A stretch of DNA of 64,000 bases from Spirosoma sp. KCTC 42546 (lineage in GTDB: Bacteria > Bacteroidota > Bacteroidia > Cytophagales > Spirosomataceae): positions 1,798,001-1,862,000 of the forward strand of contig NZ_CP041360.1 in the NCBI RefSeq assembly GCF_006965485.1. Direction: 5' to 3'. Below the pieces are notes generated by a model. The model did not search any database, was not told where the DNA came from, and was given only the letters and a program-made list of their open reading frames with translations. Made by a program: the position numbers and the translations under genes. This document shows, piece by piece, positions 8,245 to 16,993 of this stretch (positions are counted from its first letter, which is position 1; every line of letters begins with the position of its first letter).

Positions 8245-8850
8245 TTAATTTTCTTTTTGAGGTAGGCGATTAATGATATCCTGTTGATAGCGCCAACTGA
8301 ACGGCTGGAGTTGTCGGAACAGGCTCAGGTCGGGATTTCGTTGGTCCAATGGGCGAATAACCCGACGGTTCAGATTGCCAAGAGCTGAGCCTGCTAACAA
8401 ACCAGCTGCGGCACCACCCGCTGCTGAAAGCGTTAACGTCAAGCCGTAGATAACTGGCCCTCGAACTGGATTCTTTTGTAGTGATTGGTTCGCTACGTAG
8501 CCCGTCAGTAGCCCACCGACAATGGCTCCACTGATCAGGGCATTTTTTTTGCTCTTCCGCCGAATCACTACTTTTTGAATATTGGCGAATGGGATTCTAC
8601 CTGATGACATACTACGCCTTTCATTTCCAAGGTAAAGATACGAATCCGTCACCTCTGCCAATGTTCCGCGGAAGCGATCCCCCGCTTTTGTAACGACTTT
8701 AATTTTATATACATCCGCCGTAGGTTGTTGAGCCCATAAGGATGTTGATCGTGAACCACTAATAAGAATTGTTAACCAGCAGCGTAGTAAAAATGGGTTC
8801 AGAAGAAGAGTCAACTTTAATACAATCCTGTCACCGCTGATACTTCTCAT
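8245..8850 (-). CDS. unknown exported protein inserted between nuoA and nuoB
   Basis: 201 residues, with the start overlapping the nuoA 3' end by 20 bp. Residues 1-41 hold a hydrophobic stretch ending LWAQ, which looks like a signal peptide. Next comes a small beta-rich part ([39 protein letters not shown]) resembling the Sm-like pattern common in uncharacterised Bacteroidota proteins. A glycine-zipper-like segment follows ([13 protein letters not shown], then [14 protein letters not shown]), which may span a membrane. It is not a known complex I subunit. The tight packing, 20 bp into nuoA and 1 bp before nuoB, implies co-expression with complex I. Confidence 0.75.
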   Translation of the reverse strand: MRSISGDRIVLKLTLLLNPFLLRCWLTILISGSRSTSLWAQQPTADVYKIKVVTKAGDRFRGTLAEVTDSYLYLGNERRSMSSGRIPFANIQKVVIRRKSKKNALISGAIVGGLLTGYVANQSLQKNPVRGPVIYGLTLTLSAAGGAAAGLLAGSALGNLNRRVIRPLDQRNPDLSLFRQLQPFSWRYQQDIINRLPQKEN

Positions 8851-9298
8851 TTACTTGCCTGTATAAGGCCGTCGGTACCTTTGTCTCTATTGTTGGTACT
8901 TTCGGTTGGGGTTTTACCCAATCAAGGTAGCCTTTTGCCCAAACATAGGCAAGCCCTAAAGCTAGAATAATGACAAATAAAGTTACTTCGGTCAGGGCGA
9001 ACCAGCCCCAAAGTCCATTCGTTGCTTTGACCAGCCGTTCTTGCCCAAACACGGTGGCCCAGGGAAACAGAAAGACCAGTTCAACATCAAACAGGACAAA
9101 CACTAAAGCAACTACGTAAAATCGGATATTGAACTGCACATTGGCATTGCCAATTGGTTCTTCTCCCGATTCGTACGTACTGTTTTTCTCCACGTTCGGT
9201 CTACTGGGTCGTAGTAACCGAGCTACAAAAAGCACGACGGCGATAAACGCGAACGCGGCCAGAATAAACAGCAGAAGAATACCAAAGTCGGAGAGCAT
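8831..9298 (-). CDS. nuoA: NADH-quinone oxidoreductase subunit A
   Basis: 155 residues with three membrane segments (about 4-27, 62-84, 95-117), as in NuoA, a small core membrane subunit of complex I near the quinone channel. The conserved loop between the first two segments is clear ([20 protein letters not shown]), as is the acidic [12 protein letters not shown] in the second segment. The C-terminal tail beyond residue 120 is longer than in E. coli and hydrophilic. It overlaps the following gene by 20 bp and heads the run nuoA, unknown gene, nuoB. Confidence 0.95.
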   Translation of the reverse strand: MLSDFGILLLFILAAFAFIAVVLFVARLLRPSRPNVEKNSTYESGEEPIGNANVQFNIRFYVVALVFVLFDVELVFLFPWATVFGQERLVKATNGLWGWFALTEVTLFVIILALGLAYVWAKGYLDWVKPQPKVPTIETKVPTALYRQVNEKYQR

Positions 9299-9402
9299 AG
9301 TTTGACAGTACTGGGAGTGAGGAGTGCGTATTAGAATACTGCCATAGACACAAGGATAGGCGCTAGCCTTCCCACTACATGCTTCTCGCTCCTAATACAA
9401 AT

Positions 9403-10014
9403 TTACTTTTTCTTCTTCTTAGGAAACAGGTTATACACCATCGAGACCTGAAGGTTTCGGTTATAATACGATGCCGTTGCTTCGGGCGATACATTGGTGA
9501 AACCGTAGATGTATCGGACATTCAAACTGAATTTGTTAAGCATGTCCAGAAAATCGTAGTGGACACCCACTGCCAGACCAAGGTCATTATTGGCACTTGG
9601 TCCGCCTGTTTGTCCGGCGTTAAGTGCGTAACTAAATTCAGGACCCACCTGAACCGTCAACCCTTCGGTTGGAATGTACCCCAACATTAAGGGAAGGCTG
9701 GCGTAGTAATAGGAAACCCCCGTTGTAGTCCGACTACCATTCGATTGTTCCTGCTGAAAAGTGCCACCCCTAATAGATAGTATAGCTTCTGGCTGAACTA
9801 CCCAGCGATTATATCGATACCGATATATAAGACCCAAATGGGGTTCCAGGGCGCGGTGGGGGATATTAACGGTACTTCCCGATATGGCTATTTGAGTAAA
9901 GGAAGCTCCGATTTTTACACCAAAATGGCCGCCAACAGGCTTGTCACTTTGTGCCAGAGTAACTAAAGGTGAAGCTACTAAAAAGATAAAAAGAAATAAT
10001 CGGTACATGTACAT
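9403..10014 (-). CDS. small outer-membrane beta-barrel (porin-family / PorT-like) protein
   Basis: About 203 residues from the ATG at 10014; ATG 10008 is equally possible. The sequence then begins MYMYRLFLFIFLVASPLVTL, a good signal peptide ending LAQ. The mature protein alternates aromatic and polar residues in short strands typical of eight-stranded outer-membrane barrels (GHFGVKIGASFTQI, HLGLIYRYRYNRWVVQPEAI, LPLMLGYIPTEGLTVQVGPE, LNVRYIYGFTNV, LQVSMVYNLF). This matches the outer membrane protein beta-barrel family abundant in Bacteroidota. The C-terminus is a run of lysines after the last strand. The specific function is unknown. Confidence 0.8.
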   Translation of the reverse strand: MYMYRLFLFIFLVASPLVTLAQSDKPVGGHFGVKIGASFTQIAISGSTVNIPHRALEPHLGLIYRYRYNRWVVQPEAILSIRGGTFQQEQSNGSRTTTGVSYYYASLPLMLGYIPTEGLTVQVGPEFSYALNAGQTGGPSANNDLGLAVGVHYDFLDMLNKFSLNVRYIYGFTNVSPEATASYYNRNLQVSMVYNLFPKKKKK

Positions 10015-10171
10015 ACGGAGCTGCTGAGAGGAAGTTAACCTTCCGATAACGGTTTTATCCAAAACATCGGGGGTGCGGCCTTCCGACCGCCCGAAACGTC
10101 GGACCGTACAAAATTGGTTAAAAAAGTTAAGAAGACCCCCGTTTATCTGTCCGGCAGAATGTCAAAAAATG

Positions 10172-10732
10172 TTAATTAAGCCGTGGATCAACCGGATAGT
10201 GAGCGATTGCTTTGTACTCGCCCCCCATGCGTTTTAAAACACCCCGCCAAAATTCTTTGGTGGGTGTGTCGAAGAGGAAGTCGGCGGTGATACGGCTAAT
10301 GATCCAGGCTTTCTGAACGAGTTCGGCATCCAGTTGGCCTTCACTCCAGCCCGAATACCCAATAAAAAAGCGAACATCGCGCTCGGTAAGCGTTCCTAGA
10401 TTAACGGCCCGTTTGATTTGCTCAAAATCGCCACTCCAGTACAAGCCATCGACAACGCGAATCGACCCGTCAATCAGATCGGGGCGACGGTGTATGAAAT
10501 GCAGCGTATTTTGTTGGACTGGCCCTCCCACAAACAAAGGTAGATCTGGATGAATTTCTTCAATTACATCGCTCAGATGAATATCGGTAAGCTGATTCAG
10601 AACCAGACCGAACGTACCAGCCTGACTATGCTCGCAAACCAATACTACACTGCGTTCAAAGTTAGTGTCGCCCATGAACGGTTCGGCAATTAAAAGGTCA
10701 CCGTTCGTGACGGCTGGCGGGGTCGTATTCAT
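10172..10732 (-). CDS. YqgE/AlgH family protein (UPF0301)
   Basis: 186 residues from the ATG at 10732, the usual length of the family; an upstream TTG start is rejected. Signatures are GDLLIAEPFMGDTNFERSVV, GTFGLVLNQ, LPLFVGGPVQQNTLHFIHR and RFFIGYSGWSEGQLDAEL. The family is cytoplasmic, widespread and poorly understood; in Pseudomonas AlgH affects alginate and other regulation. No partner is visible nearby, and the gene stands alone between an outer-membrane barrel gene and a divergent molybdoenzyme gene. Confidence 0.93.
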   Translation of the reverse strand: MNTTPPAVTNGDLLIAEPFMGDTNFERSVVLVCEHSQAGTFGLVLNQLTDIHLSDVIEEIHPDLPLFVGGPVQQNTLHFIHRRPDLIDGSIRVVDGLYWSGDFEQIKRAVNLGTLTERDVRFFIGYSGWSEGQLDAELVQKAWIISRITADFLFDTPTKEFWRGVLKRMGGEYKAIAHYPVDPRLN

Positions 10733-10900
10733 AGCACATCGAGCAATTAATTCAGTTATAGCCAAAACGCTTTTTTCAAATGCTATATTCCTTAAAAACT
10801 GTTAAATACACTACTCATAAGCAGGATAATGTTTATACGGCCAAATCATAAATACGGATCCTGACTGAATTAGATTACGCAATTTCCCAAAAGCGGACGT

Positions 10901-10908
10901 TACTTTTG
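10901..10908 (+). promoter_or_regulatory. candidate -7 box for the molybdoenzyme operon
   Basis: TACTTTTG fits TAnnTTTG, 84 bp before the ATG at 10993. No clear TTTG -33 box is seen; TTTCCC at about 10884 is the nearest candidate. Confidence 0.4.
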
Positions 10909-10992
10909 TAGCGAATGTTGCTTTAGCTATAAGAACCGTAACCAGAATAGGCGGTGGATGGCCCAATCGGCCTGAATAAGAAACTTAATTTT

Positions 10993-12231
10993 ATGCAGAA
11001 CCAGATTCATGACCGGCGGGGATTTCTTCAAAAAAGTGCGTTGGCTACCTTGACTGCTTTGGTAGGAACCAATGTTGCTTTTGCCGACAAGATACCTGCC
11101 CATTACATTCCGCTTGCGCTTGATTATGATCCATTAAAGGGGAAAAGCTCCGAAATGAAAGTGCTAGGCGATAAACCCTGGAATGTAGAAAGCCCGATTC
11201 ATCTGTTAGACGATGCTGTTACGCCCGTTGACAAGATGTTTATTCGGAATAATGGGCTCATTCCATCAGAGCCCATTAATCCAACAACCTGGACGTTAAC
11301 CATCAAAGGCGAGTCGGTGAAGGCCGAGAAAACCTATACCCTTGCCGAACTAAAAAAACGTTTTCCTAACCATACCTACCAACTTACGCTGGAGTGTGGG
11401 GGCAACGGTCGGTCGGGATTTGAGCCACAAACAACAGGCAATCCCTGGGATCAGGGCGCTGTGAGTTGTGCGGAGTGGACGGGTGTTCGCCTGAAAGATA
11501 TTCTGGCTGATGTCGGTTTGAAAGACGACGCGGTTTATATTGGCTATTATGGTAAAGATCCGCATCTGAGTCAGGATCCTACCAAAGTGGCTATTTCGCG
11601 CGGAGTACCTATCAAAAAAGCGCTTGAAAATGAGACATTAATTGCCTGGGCGGTTAATGGACAGGATATCCCACTGGTGCATGGTTATCCACTGCGGCTG
11701 GTTATTGGTGGCTGGCCTGCTTCGGTATCCGGCAAGTGGTTGCATACCATTGCTGTGCGAAATAAAGAACATGATGGTGCCAAAATGGAAGGGCATAGTT
11801 ACCGAATGCCAATTCGGCCTGTGCAGCCAGGAGAGAAGATTGCAGAAACACCCGAGAATTTCCGGATTATCGAGTCTATGCCCGTTAAGTCATTGATTAC
11901 GTATCCGAAAATAGGGGCTATGGTAGATGTGAAAAAGCCACTTATGGTGCGGGGACATGCCTGGGCTGGAGACCGATCTGTTGCGGAGGTACATACATCC
12001 ATTGATTATGGCGCAACCTGGCAAAAAAGCAAATTGCAAGCCGCCAAAAACCGACTGGCCTGGCAGCATTGGTCGGCAGAGGTGCTATTTCCACAAGTGG
12101 GTTATTACGAACTATGGGTGCGTGCCACAGATAGCAATGGCGTTACCCAGCCCATGGTTATTCCGCAATGGAATCCCGGCGGTTACCTCAATAATGCCTG
12201 CCATCGGATTGCCGTAAAAGCAGTTGTTTAG
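10993..12231 (+). CDS. Tat-exported sulfite dehydrogenase/SoxC-like molybdopterin oxidoreductase
   Basis: 412 residues from ATG 10993, chosen because it starts a twin-arginine signal (DRRGFLQKSALATLTALVG, cleaved near AFA). The sulfite-oxidase molybdopterin fold follows: FIRNNGLIP, LECGGNGRSGFEP with the Mo-ligand C135, GAVSCAEWTGVRLKDIL and GYYGKDPHLSQDP. The C-terminal Mo-co dimerisation domain (about 280-410) contains RGHAWAGDRSVAEVHTSID and ATDSNGVTQP. Such enzymes oxidise sulfite to sulfate in the periplasm and pass electrons to a c-type cytochrome, which is encoded 41 bp downstream. The substrate is inferred from the family; other sulfite-oxidase-family substrates are possible. Confidence 0.88.
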   Translation: MQNQIHDRRGFLQKSALATLTALVGTNVAFADKIPAHYIPLALDYDPLKGKSSEMKVLGDKPWNVESPIHLLDDAVTPVDKMFIRNNGLIPSEPINPTTWTLTIKGESVKAEKTYTLAELKKRFPNHTYQLTLECGGNGRSGFEPQTTGNPWDQGAVSCAEWTGVRLKDILADVGLKDDAVYIGYYGKDPHLSQDPTKVAISRGVPIKKALENETLIAWAVNGQDIPLVHGYPLRLVIGGWPASVSGKWLHTIAVRNKEHDGAKMEGHSYRMPIRPVQPGEKIAETPENFRIIESMPVKSLITYPKIGAMVDVKKPLMVRGHAWAGDRSVAEVHTSIDYGATWQKSKLQAAKNRLAWQHWSAEVLFPQVGYYELWVRATDSNGVTQPMVIPQWNPGGYLNNACHRIAVKAVV

Positions 12232-12272
12232 CGTGAATCTGGGAGGTTCAGTTCTCCCTATAATTGAAAGCC

Positions 12273-12683
12273 ATGCATAGTATAAAAGCTTTAGTATTAA
12301 TTGGTGCGGTGCTGATTGGTATGACTAGTTTCCATAAGGCAACTACTACCCAACAGCCAATCCCGCAGTCATCACTTGTGGCGGATACTTTGAAAATTGA
12401 TGCCGAAAGCGGATTGGTCGATGCGCCAAACCTGATGATGATTAAATCGCAGTGTACGGCTTGTCACTCATCGAAACTTATTTTACAGCATCGTTTCACG
12501 CGGGCAGGCTGGACAGAGCGTATTCGATGGATGCAGAAATACCACAAACTCTGGGATCTGGGCGAATCGGAGAAAGTGGTTTTAGACTACCTCGAAAAAT
12601 ACTATGGTCCATCGGCCGTGCAGGCAAAAGCCGCTTATCGACGTGCCCCGCTGAAGGCTGTTCAATGGTATAAGTTAAACTGA
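12273..12683 (+). CDS. exported c-type cytochrome subunit partnering the molybdoenzyme
   Basis: 136 residues from ATG 12273. An N-terminal hydrophobic signal (about 4-20) is followed by a single haem-binding CxxCH motif, C61-T-A-C64-H65. WTERIRWMQKYHKLWDL follows and offers a Met for the sixth haem ligand. The size and position match the small cytochrome subunit of sulfite dehydrogenases (SorB/SoxD-like). It would take electrons from the molybdenum enzyme encoded just upstream and feed the respiratory chain. The coding end is 19 bp from the end of the convergent DUF4230 gene. Confidence 0.85.
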   Translation: MHSIKALVLIGAVLIGMTSFHKATTTQQPIPQSSLVADTLKIDAESGLVDAPNLMMIKSQCTACHSSKLILQHRFTRAGWTERIRWMQKYHKLWDLGESEKVVLDYLEKYYGPSAVQAKAAYRRAPLKAVQWYKLN

Positions 12684-12702
12684 CCGGGGTTTCTGTTTGC
12701 TG

Positions 12703-13296
12703 CTACTTCATAAAGGTCAACCCTATTTTTTTGCCGGAAATCCGTTCAAGCATGGGTCGGAGAATCTGGTTGGCGTTCTGGCGAGTTTGGTCCAGAATAC
12801 CACCATCCAGTGCCGACTGCCTAACCTGCCGTTCGGCTTTCCGGTAGGCATCGCTAACCAACTGCGATTGATCCAGAAACGAAAAATGCGTATCGTATAC
12901 CCGCGACCGGTCATGGTTGATTTTCCAGGTACATAGTTCGGGTTTGGGCAGTTGAACGGTCACGGAATCATCTTCTGTTGTGATGTTGGCCATCGTGATT
13001 TTAGTTAGGTCGATACAGCCAGTAGCTTCACCTTCTACAATCAAGATGGCATTGGCATTTGGCAGAAAGGTATTTACCTGTTCGTGCTCAACAATATCTT
13101 TAAAGGTGTATTTCACCAGCTCCAGTTTCCCCAGGGCGGTAATTTCTTTCAGAACGATACGCTGGGTGGTAGTATCTCCCCGTCGGAAGCGACTAAGGAG
13201 ACTAGTGCCTCGGATCTGCTCCCAAATGGCAATTAGCCCTGCAATCAGTACTGCAATGAGAAACAGGCGGAACAGCGCGTTTATGAGTCGGGTCAT
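12703..13296 (-). CDS. DUF4230 family membrane-anchored protein
   Basis: 197 residues with one N-terminal membrane segment (about 6-24), the remainder outside the cytoplasm. The sequence fits the DUF4230 family: a conserved part speaks of LGKLELVKYTFKDIVEHEQ, then ILIVEGEATGCIDLTKIT, VTVQLPKPELC, and a helical C-terminus (AYRKAERQVRQSALDGGILD). The family has no established function. It is convergent with the cytochrome gene and divergent from the Skp-like gene. Confidence 0.85.
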   Translation of the reverse strand: MTRLINALFRLFLIAVLIAGLIAIWEQIRGTSLLSRFRRGDTTTQRIVLKEITALGKLELVKYTFKDIVEHEQVNTFLPNANAILIVEGEATGCIDLTKITMANITTEDDSVTVQLPKPELCTWKINHDRSRVYDTHFSFLDQSQLVSDAYRKAERQVRQSALDGGILDQTRQNANQILRPMLERISGKKIGLTFMK

Positions 13297-13353
13297 GGTA
13301 TGTTAAATATGTCTAATAACTACATTGCTGAGTAATCTGTGGTAGTTAATCGG

Positions 13354-13361
13354 TAAATTTG
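13354..13361 (+). promoter_or_regulatory. candidate -7 box upstream of the Skp/OmpH-like gene
   Basis: TAAATTTG fits TAnnTTTG and lies 84 bp before the ATG at 13445. Confidence 0.35.
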
Positions 13362-13444
13362 TTGAAATAGCTGCTCTAGTCCACACGTATACAACGCGAA
13401 AGCAGATTTACACTTGTCTATTCCAGAATAATCTAACCAGTAAA

Positions 13445-14047
13445 ATGAAGAAAACTTTTAGCCTTGCACTTGCCGTACTCTTGACCGCGACTTGCCTGCA
13501 TGTACAAGCTCAAACCGTAAAAATAGGCCATACGCGGATTGATTATATTCTGGCTCAAACCGACGAAAATAAGGTAATTACGAATTTGTTGACTGTTCAG
13601 CAGAAACAGTCGGAGACTGAGCTGAAGCGATTACAACAGGAGTTTCAGGAAAAATATACGGCCTATCAAAAAGGAGTAGCACAAATGTCCGATCTTATTC
13701 GGAAAGACCGTGAAACGGAATTACAGGGATTACAGGCTCGCATTCAGGAATTTAGCCGATCTGCTGACGAAGCTTTACAAAGTAAATACCGGCAATTAGT
13801 TAGCCCAACCCTAACTAAAATTCAACAGGCAATTGATAGTGTGGCTAAAGAAAACGGGTATACACATATTTTAAATACTGGCAACTCCAGAGACATCCTA
13901 TATGCACCAGAGGAAACGAATATTACGGACCTGGTATTGAAAAAGTTGGGGATAACACCTGGGCAAGAGGAAAGTCCGGCAAAACCGGCTACGAGTACCC
14001 CTAAAGCAACTGCACCCGCTAAAAAAGCCGCGCCTAAAAAGAAATGA
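13445..14047 (+). CDS. OmpH/Skp family periplasmic chaperone
   Basis: 200 residues. A signal peptide ends at about residue 23 (VQAQ). The mature part starts with a short strand (VKIGHTRIDYILAQT), then a long coiled-coil-like helical hairpin (about 45-120, rich in Gln, Glu, Lys), then the closing strand region (YTHILNTGNSRDILYAPEETNITDLV), the layout of Skp. Skp-family proteins carry unfolded outer-membrane proteins across the periplasm. The C-terminal tail (about 175-200) is made of Ala/Pro/Lys and ends AKKAAPKKK. The gene end faces hemA across an 84-bp palindrome. Confidence 0.9.
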   Translation: MKKTFSLALAVLLTATCLHVQAQTVKIGHTRIDYILAQTDENKVITNLLTVQQKQSETELKRLQQEFQEKYTAYQKGVAQMSDLIRKDRETELQGLQARIQEFSRSADEALQSKYRQLVSPTLTKIQQAIDSVAKENGYTHILNTGNSRDILYAPEETNITDLVLKKLGITPGQEESPAKPATSTPKATAPAKKAAPKKK

Positions 14048-14091
14048 TGGATTCACTAGCTGTTATACTGAATTGATGACGGCCGTATAGT

Positions 14092-14175
14092 TTAGTCAGC
14101 ATTTTCTTTTCAACAAGAAGCCCCTAATTCAGTACTGAATTAGGGGCTTCTTGTTGAAAAGAAAATGCTGACTAA
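14092..14175. repeat. 84-bp perfect palindrome without loop
   Basis: Positions 14092-14133 and 14134-14175 are exact reverse complements, 42 bp each with no spacer; the centre is AGTACT. It lies between the convergent Skp-like and hemA genes, and the hemA stop codon (14172-14174) is inside its right arm. As RNA it would fold as a very long hairpin in both directions. A perfect spacerless palindrome this long is unusual and could also be an assembly artefact. Confidence 0.92.
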
Positions 14176-15455
14176 TAGGAATGCTTTTGTTCGTCGATAG
14201 ACTGTTTTTCCAGGTCAAATAGATCGTTCAAAACGTCGATCAGCGTTTCGGCTTCACCACGTTTGCAGGCTGCTTTAAGTTGGAGTACGGGCAGTTTAAT
14301 GATTTTCTGCATAATACCCCGTGTGATTTTGTCTACTTTTTCCGACTCGTCCGGGGTCAAATGTTTTAGATGCCGGGCAATTTCGTCACGACGAATCTGC
14401 TCAAGGGCATTTTTTAGCTTGTTGATCGTTGGCGATACAACCATCTCCTTGGACCAATCGCCAAATTCGGCCACCGCCTGCGTAACTATGGCTTCAACTT
14501 GCGGAATAGCTGCTAATCGCTGATTTAAAGCTTCATCGGCACGATTGCGGATATGGTCGATATTATAAACCAGCACACCCGGAATCTGCTCAACGGCTGT
14601 ATCTACGCTACGGGGAACAGATAAGTCAATGAAGTATTTGAATGTCAGTACATTAACATCCTGAAGTAATTCAGGCGTAATGAGCGGATCATCCCGCATA
14701 ACAGACGAGATAATAACATCTGCCCGGCGAATTTCGTCGGTTAAATTAGCAAAATCAGCTACCCGAAAACCGAATTGTTCGGCTAAGATTTCGGCCTTTG
14801 TCTGGGTACGGTTACAAAGGGTGATGTTCGTTAGCTTACGGGACTCGAGGTTCTTACAAACATCAGTGCCAATTTCGCCAAGGCCAATGACCAGCACATT
14901 TGGATTCTGATGTTCGCCGACTAACTCATCAATCAGTTCCACGGCAGCGTAAGAAACGGAAGCCGCTCCATCGCGGAAGGGCGTTTCCTGGGCAACCCGC
15001 TTGTTGGTGAAGAAGATCGTGTGCATCAACCGGTGCAGAAATGGCCCCGCCATTTCCAGATCGGCCGACCATTGGTACGACTGCTTCACCTGATTGGGAA
15101 TCTGCATGTCGCCCACCACCTGCGAATGTAAGCCAACGCATACTTCGAACAGGTGCCGAACGGCCTGGTCATTTGACTCAAAAAACTGAAAATAAGGCAA
15201 ATAATTAGCCGTATCTGTCAGCCCTTTTTCAATGAGTAATAAGCGCGCAATATCACTGTTAAGGTCCTGCTCAGCCGCGTAATATACTTCCGTGCGATTA
15301 CAGGTTGAGATAACAAGCAAATCAGACAGCCCAAAAAAATCCCGCAACCGAATCATCAGTCGCTTGGCTTCGTCTTCGTTTAGTGCAATTAGTTCCCGCA
15401 CCTGGAGAGGTGCCATTTTGTGAGATAAACTAATTGCTTTGAAGGTATCTAACAT
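14172..15455 (-). CDS. hemA: glutamyl-tRNA reductase
   Basis: 427 residues, full length. It reduces glutamyl-tRNA(Glu) with NADPH to glutamate-1-semialdehyde, the first step of tetrapyrrole synthesis by the C5 route. The catalytic Cys is C52 in ISTCNRTEVYY. The substrate-domain motif GLHSQVVGDMQIPNQVKQSY, the dinucleotide-binding loop VIGLGEIGTDVCKNL, and the C-terminal helical dimerisation domain are present. A TAATTTTG box on the same strand at 15491-15498 may be its promoter. The stop codon lies inside the 84-bp palindrome shared with the convergent gene. Confidence 0.96.
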   Translation of the reverse strand: MLDTFKAISLSHKMAPLQVRELIALNEDEAKRLMIRLRDFFGLSDLLVISTCNRTEVYYAAEQDLNSDIARLLLIEKGLTDTANYLPYFQFFESNDQAVRHLFEVCVGLHSQVVGDMQIPNQVKQSYQWSADLEMAGPFLHRLMHTIFFTNKRVAQETPFRDGAASVSYAAVELIDELVGEHQNPNVLVIGLGEIGTDVCKNLESRKLTNITLCNRTQTKAEILAEQFGFRVADFANLTDEIRRADVIISSVMRDDPLITPELLQDVNVLTFKYFIDLSVPRSVDTAVEQIPGVLVYNIDHIRNRADEALNQRLAAIPQVEAIVTQAVAEFGDWSKEMVVSPTINKLKNALEQIRRDEIARHLKHLTPDESEKVDKITRGIMQKIIKLPVLQLKAACKRGEAETLIDVLNDLFDLEKQSIDEQKHSY

Positions 15456-15796
15456 GGTACTAAATCACCTTTACTGGCTTCTAGCCTTTACAAAATTACG
15501 GCATTATTATCGGATAAAAACAAGCACGACGCAAGTGGTCTGTTATTTAGAATCCATCCAAATAAATGTCTTGGTTCTGTGTTCAATCCTATTCAAACTT
15601 GTAACATTAGTGGCTTCCCAGACGTTCAGATTTAGACATTTAAACGAAATTTAGCGTTTATACGACATGTATACCTATTGGCTAAGGTAATCGGGCCGAC
15701 AATGTGTTTAGCTTTGCGATACCGCTTAATTTTTAGTTGCATAATGTTGCTTTTGAAAGAAACAGTTGTTTTGACAATTGCAGCCAGCAAGACCAC
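15456..15796. other. divergent intergenic region of about 340 bp
   Basis: No gene is seen between hemA and the histidine kinase. The only signal noted is the -7-like box for hemA at 15491-15498. A TTG at 15737 would add 20 residues to the kinase but gives no sensible N-terminus. Confidence 0.5.
15491..15498 (-). promoter_or_regulatory. candidate hemA -7 box
   Basis: On the minus strand this reads TAATTTTG, fitting TAnnTTTG, 35 bp before the hemA ATG. A TTG lies about 22 bp further upstream. Confidence 0.45.
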
Positions 15797-16993
15797 ATGC
15801 TGAAATCATTCGATATTTATAATCAGAATAATATTCTGAAAATTGTTGTAGCCCTGAACTTTCTGTTAGTTGGAACAGGGTCGCTGCTCTATACAGAACG
15901 GCTCATCAATAAACTGGAGAACCGAGAGGAACAGTATGTGCAGCTCTATGCCAAAAGTATAGGTTATTTGTTTGGCTCAAGTCACCCGGATGCCGGCGAC
16001 CTGACATTTGTAACCGACCAAATCATTCAGGCCAATACGACAATACCCGCTATTTATGTTGACCCCAGCGGGGCATTTGCGGCTCACAAAAATATTGATG
16101 ATATGCCCGCTGGGCTGACGCCCGAAGAAACTCAGAAGTTCTTAAAGCAAAAGACTGCCGAAATGCGTAAAAAGCATGGACCGCTGGTTGTGGATTTGGG
16201 CAATAACGAACAGGGCCTGGTTTATTATACCAACTCAAGCCTGCTGCGGCAAATAGCCTATTTCCCCTATGCACTTCTAGCCATTCTGACCGCTTTGGGC
16301 GTGCTGGCTTATTTATCGTTTAGTTCATCGCGTCGGGCAGAGCAGAATCGAGTGTGGGTTGGATTAGCGAAAGAAACAGCCCACCAGTTAGGCACGCCTA
16401 TGTCGTCGTTGATGGCCTGGGTCGAATATATGCGCTCTGACCCTGAGCAATATGATGGATCGATTACCGACGAAATTGAAAAAGACGTTCAACGGTTGGA
16501 AACAATTACGGCCCGTTTTTCGAGTATTGGTTCTGTGCCGACCTTGAAAGAGGAAAATCTGAATGAGGTGGTTGAGCAGTTCACCAATTATCTGGCAAAG
16601 CGGATTTCCACAAAAGTAAAAATGACACTGGCCAGCCAGTTGCCTGCCAATCAGCAGGTGAAAATCAATAAATTGCTTTTTGAGTGGGTTATCGAAAATA
16701 TTTGTAAAAATGCGGTTGATGCCATGAAAGGCGTGGGCGAGCTACGGTTGACTATTGTGCCATTGCCGCACAAAGGGGTAGCTATCGACATTACCGATAC
16801 GGGTAAAGGCATCTCTAAGGCCAATATGCAAAAAGTATTTTCGCCGGGATTTAGTACCAAAAAGCGCGGTTGGGGATTGGGACTAACACTCGCCAAGCGT
16901 ATTGTGGAAGAATACCACAATGGACGACTATTTGTTAAAAGCTCAGAGGTCGGTAAAGGAACTACCTTTCGGATTGTCTTAAATGAAAATTGA
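15797..16993 (+). CDS. membrane sensor histidine kinase
   Basis: 398 residues from ATG 15797. A first membrane segment (about 13-31), a periplasmic sensor part (about 32-155) and a second membrane segment (about 156-174) precede the kinase core. The phospho-acceptor is H196 in LAKETAHQLGTPMSSL. The ATP domain shows the N box (NICKNAVDAM), G1 box (ITDTGKGIS) and G2 box (KKRGWGLGLTLAKRI). No response regulator is adjacent on this strand, so it is an orphan here; the sigma-54-type regulator at 18824-19975 is the nearest candidate partner. Its stop codon lies in a 26-bp palindrome shared with the convergent gene. Confidence 0.92.
   Translation: MLKSFDIYNQNNILKIVVALNFLLVGTGSLLYTERLINKLENREEQYVQLYAKSIGYLFGSSHPDAGDLTFVTDQIIQANTTIPAIYVDPSGAFAAHKNIDDMPAGLTPEETQKFLKQKTAEMRKKHGPLVVDLGNNEQGLVYYTNSSLLRQIAYFPYALLAILTALGVLAYLSFSSSRRAEQNRVWVGLAKETAHQLGTPMSSLMAWVEYMRSDPEQYDGSITDEIEKDVQRLETITARFSSIGSVPTLKEENLNEVVEQFTNYLAKRISTKVKMTLASQLPANQQVKINKLLFEWVIENICKNAVDAMKGVGELRLTIVPLPHKGVAIDITDTGKGISKANMQKVFSPGFSTKKRGWGLGLTLAKRIVEEYHNGRLFVKSSEVGKGTTFRIVLNEN

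Noticed and set aside
10080..10120. GC-rich partial inverted repeat upstream of the beta-barrel gene
   Set aside because: Only short, broken pairing is visible; not enough to call a member of the hairpin family.
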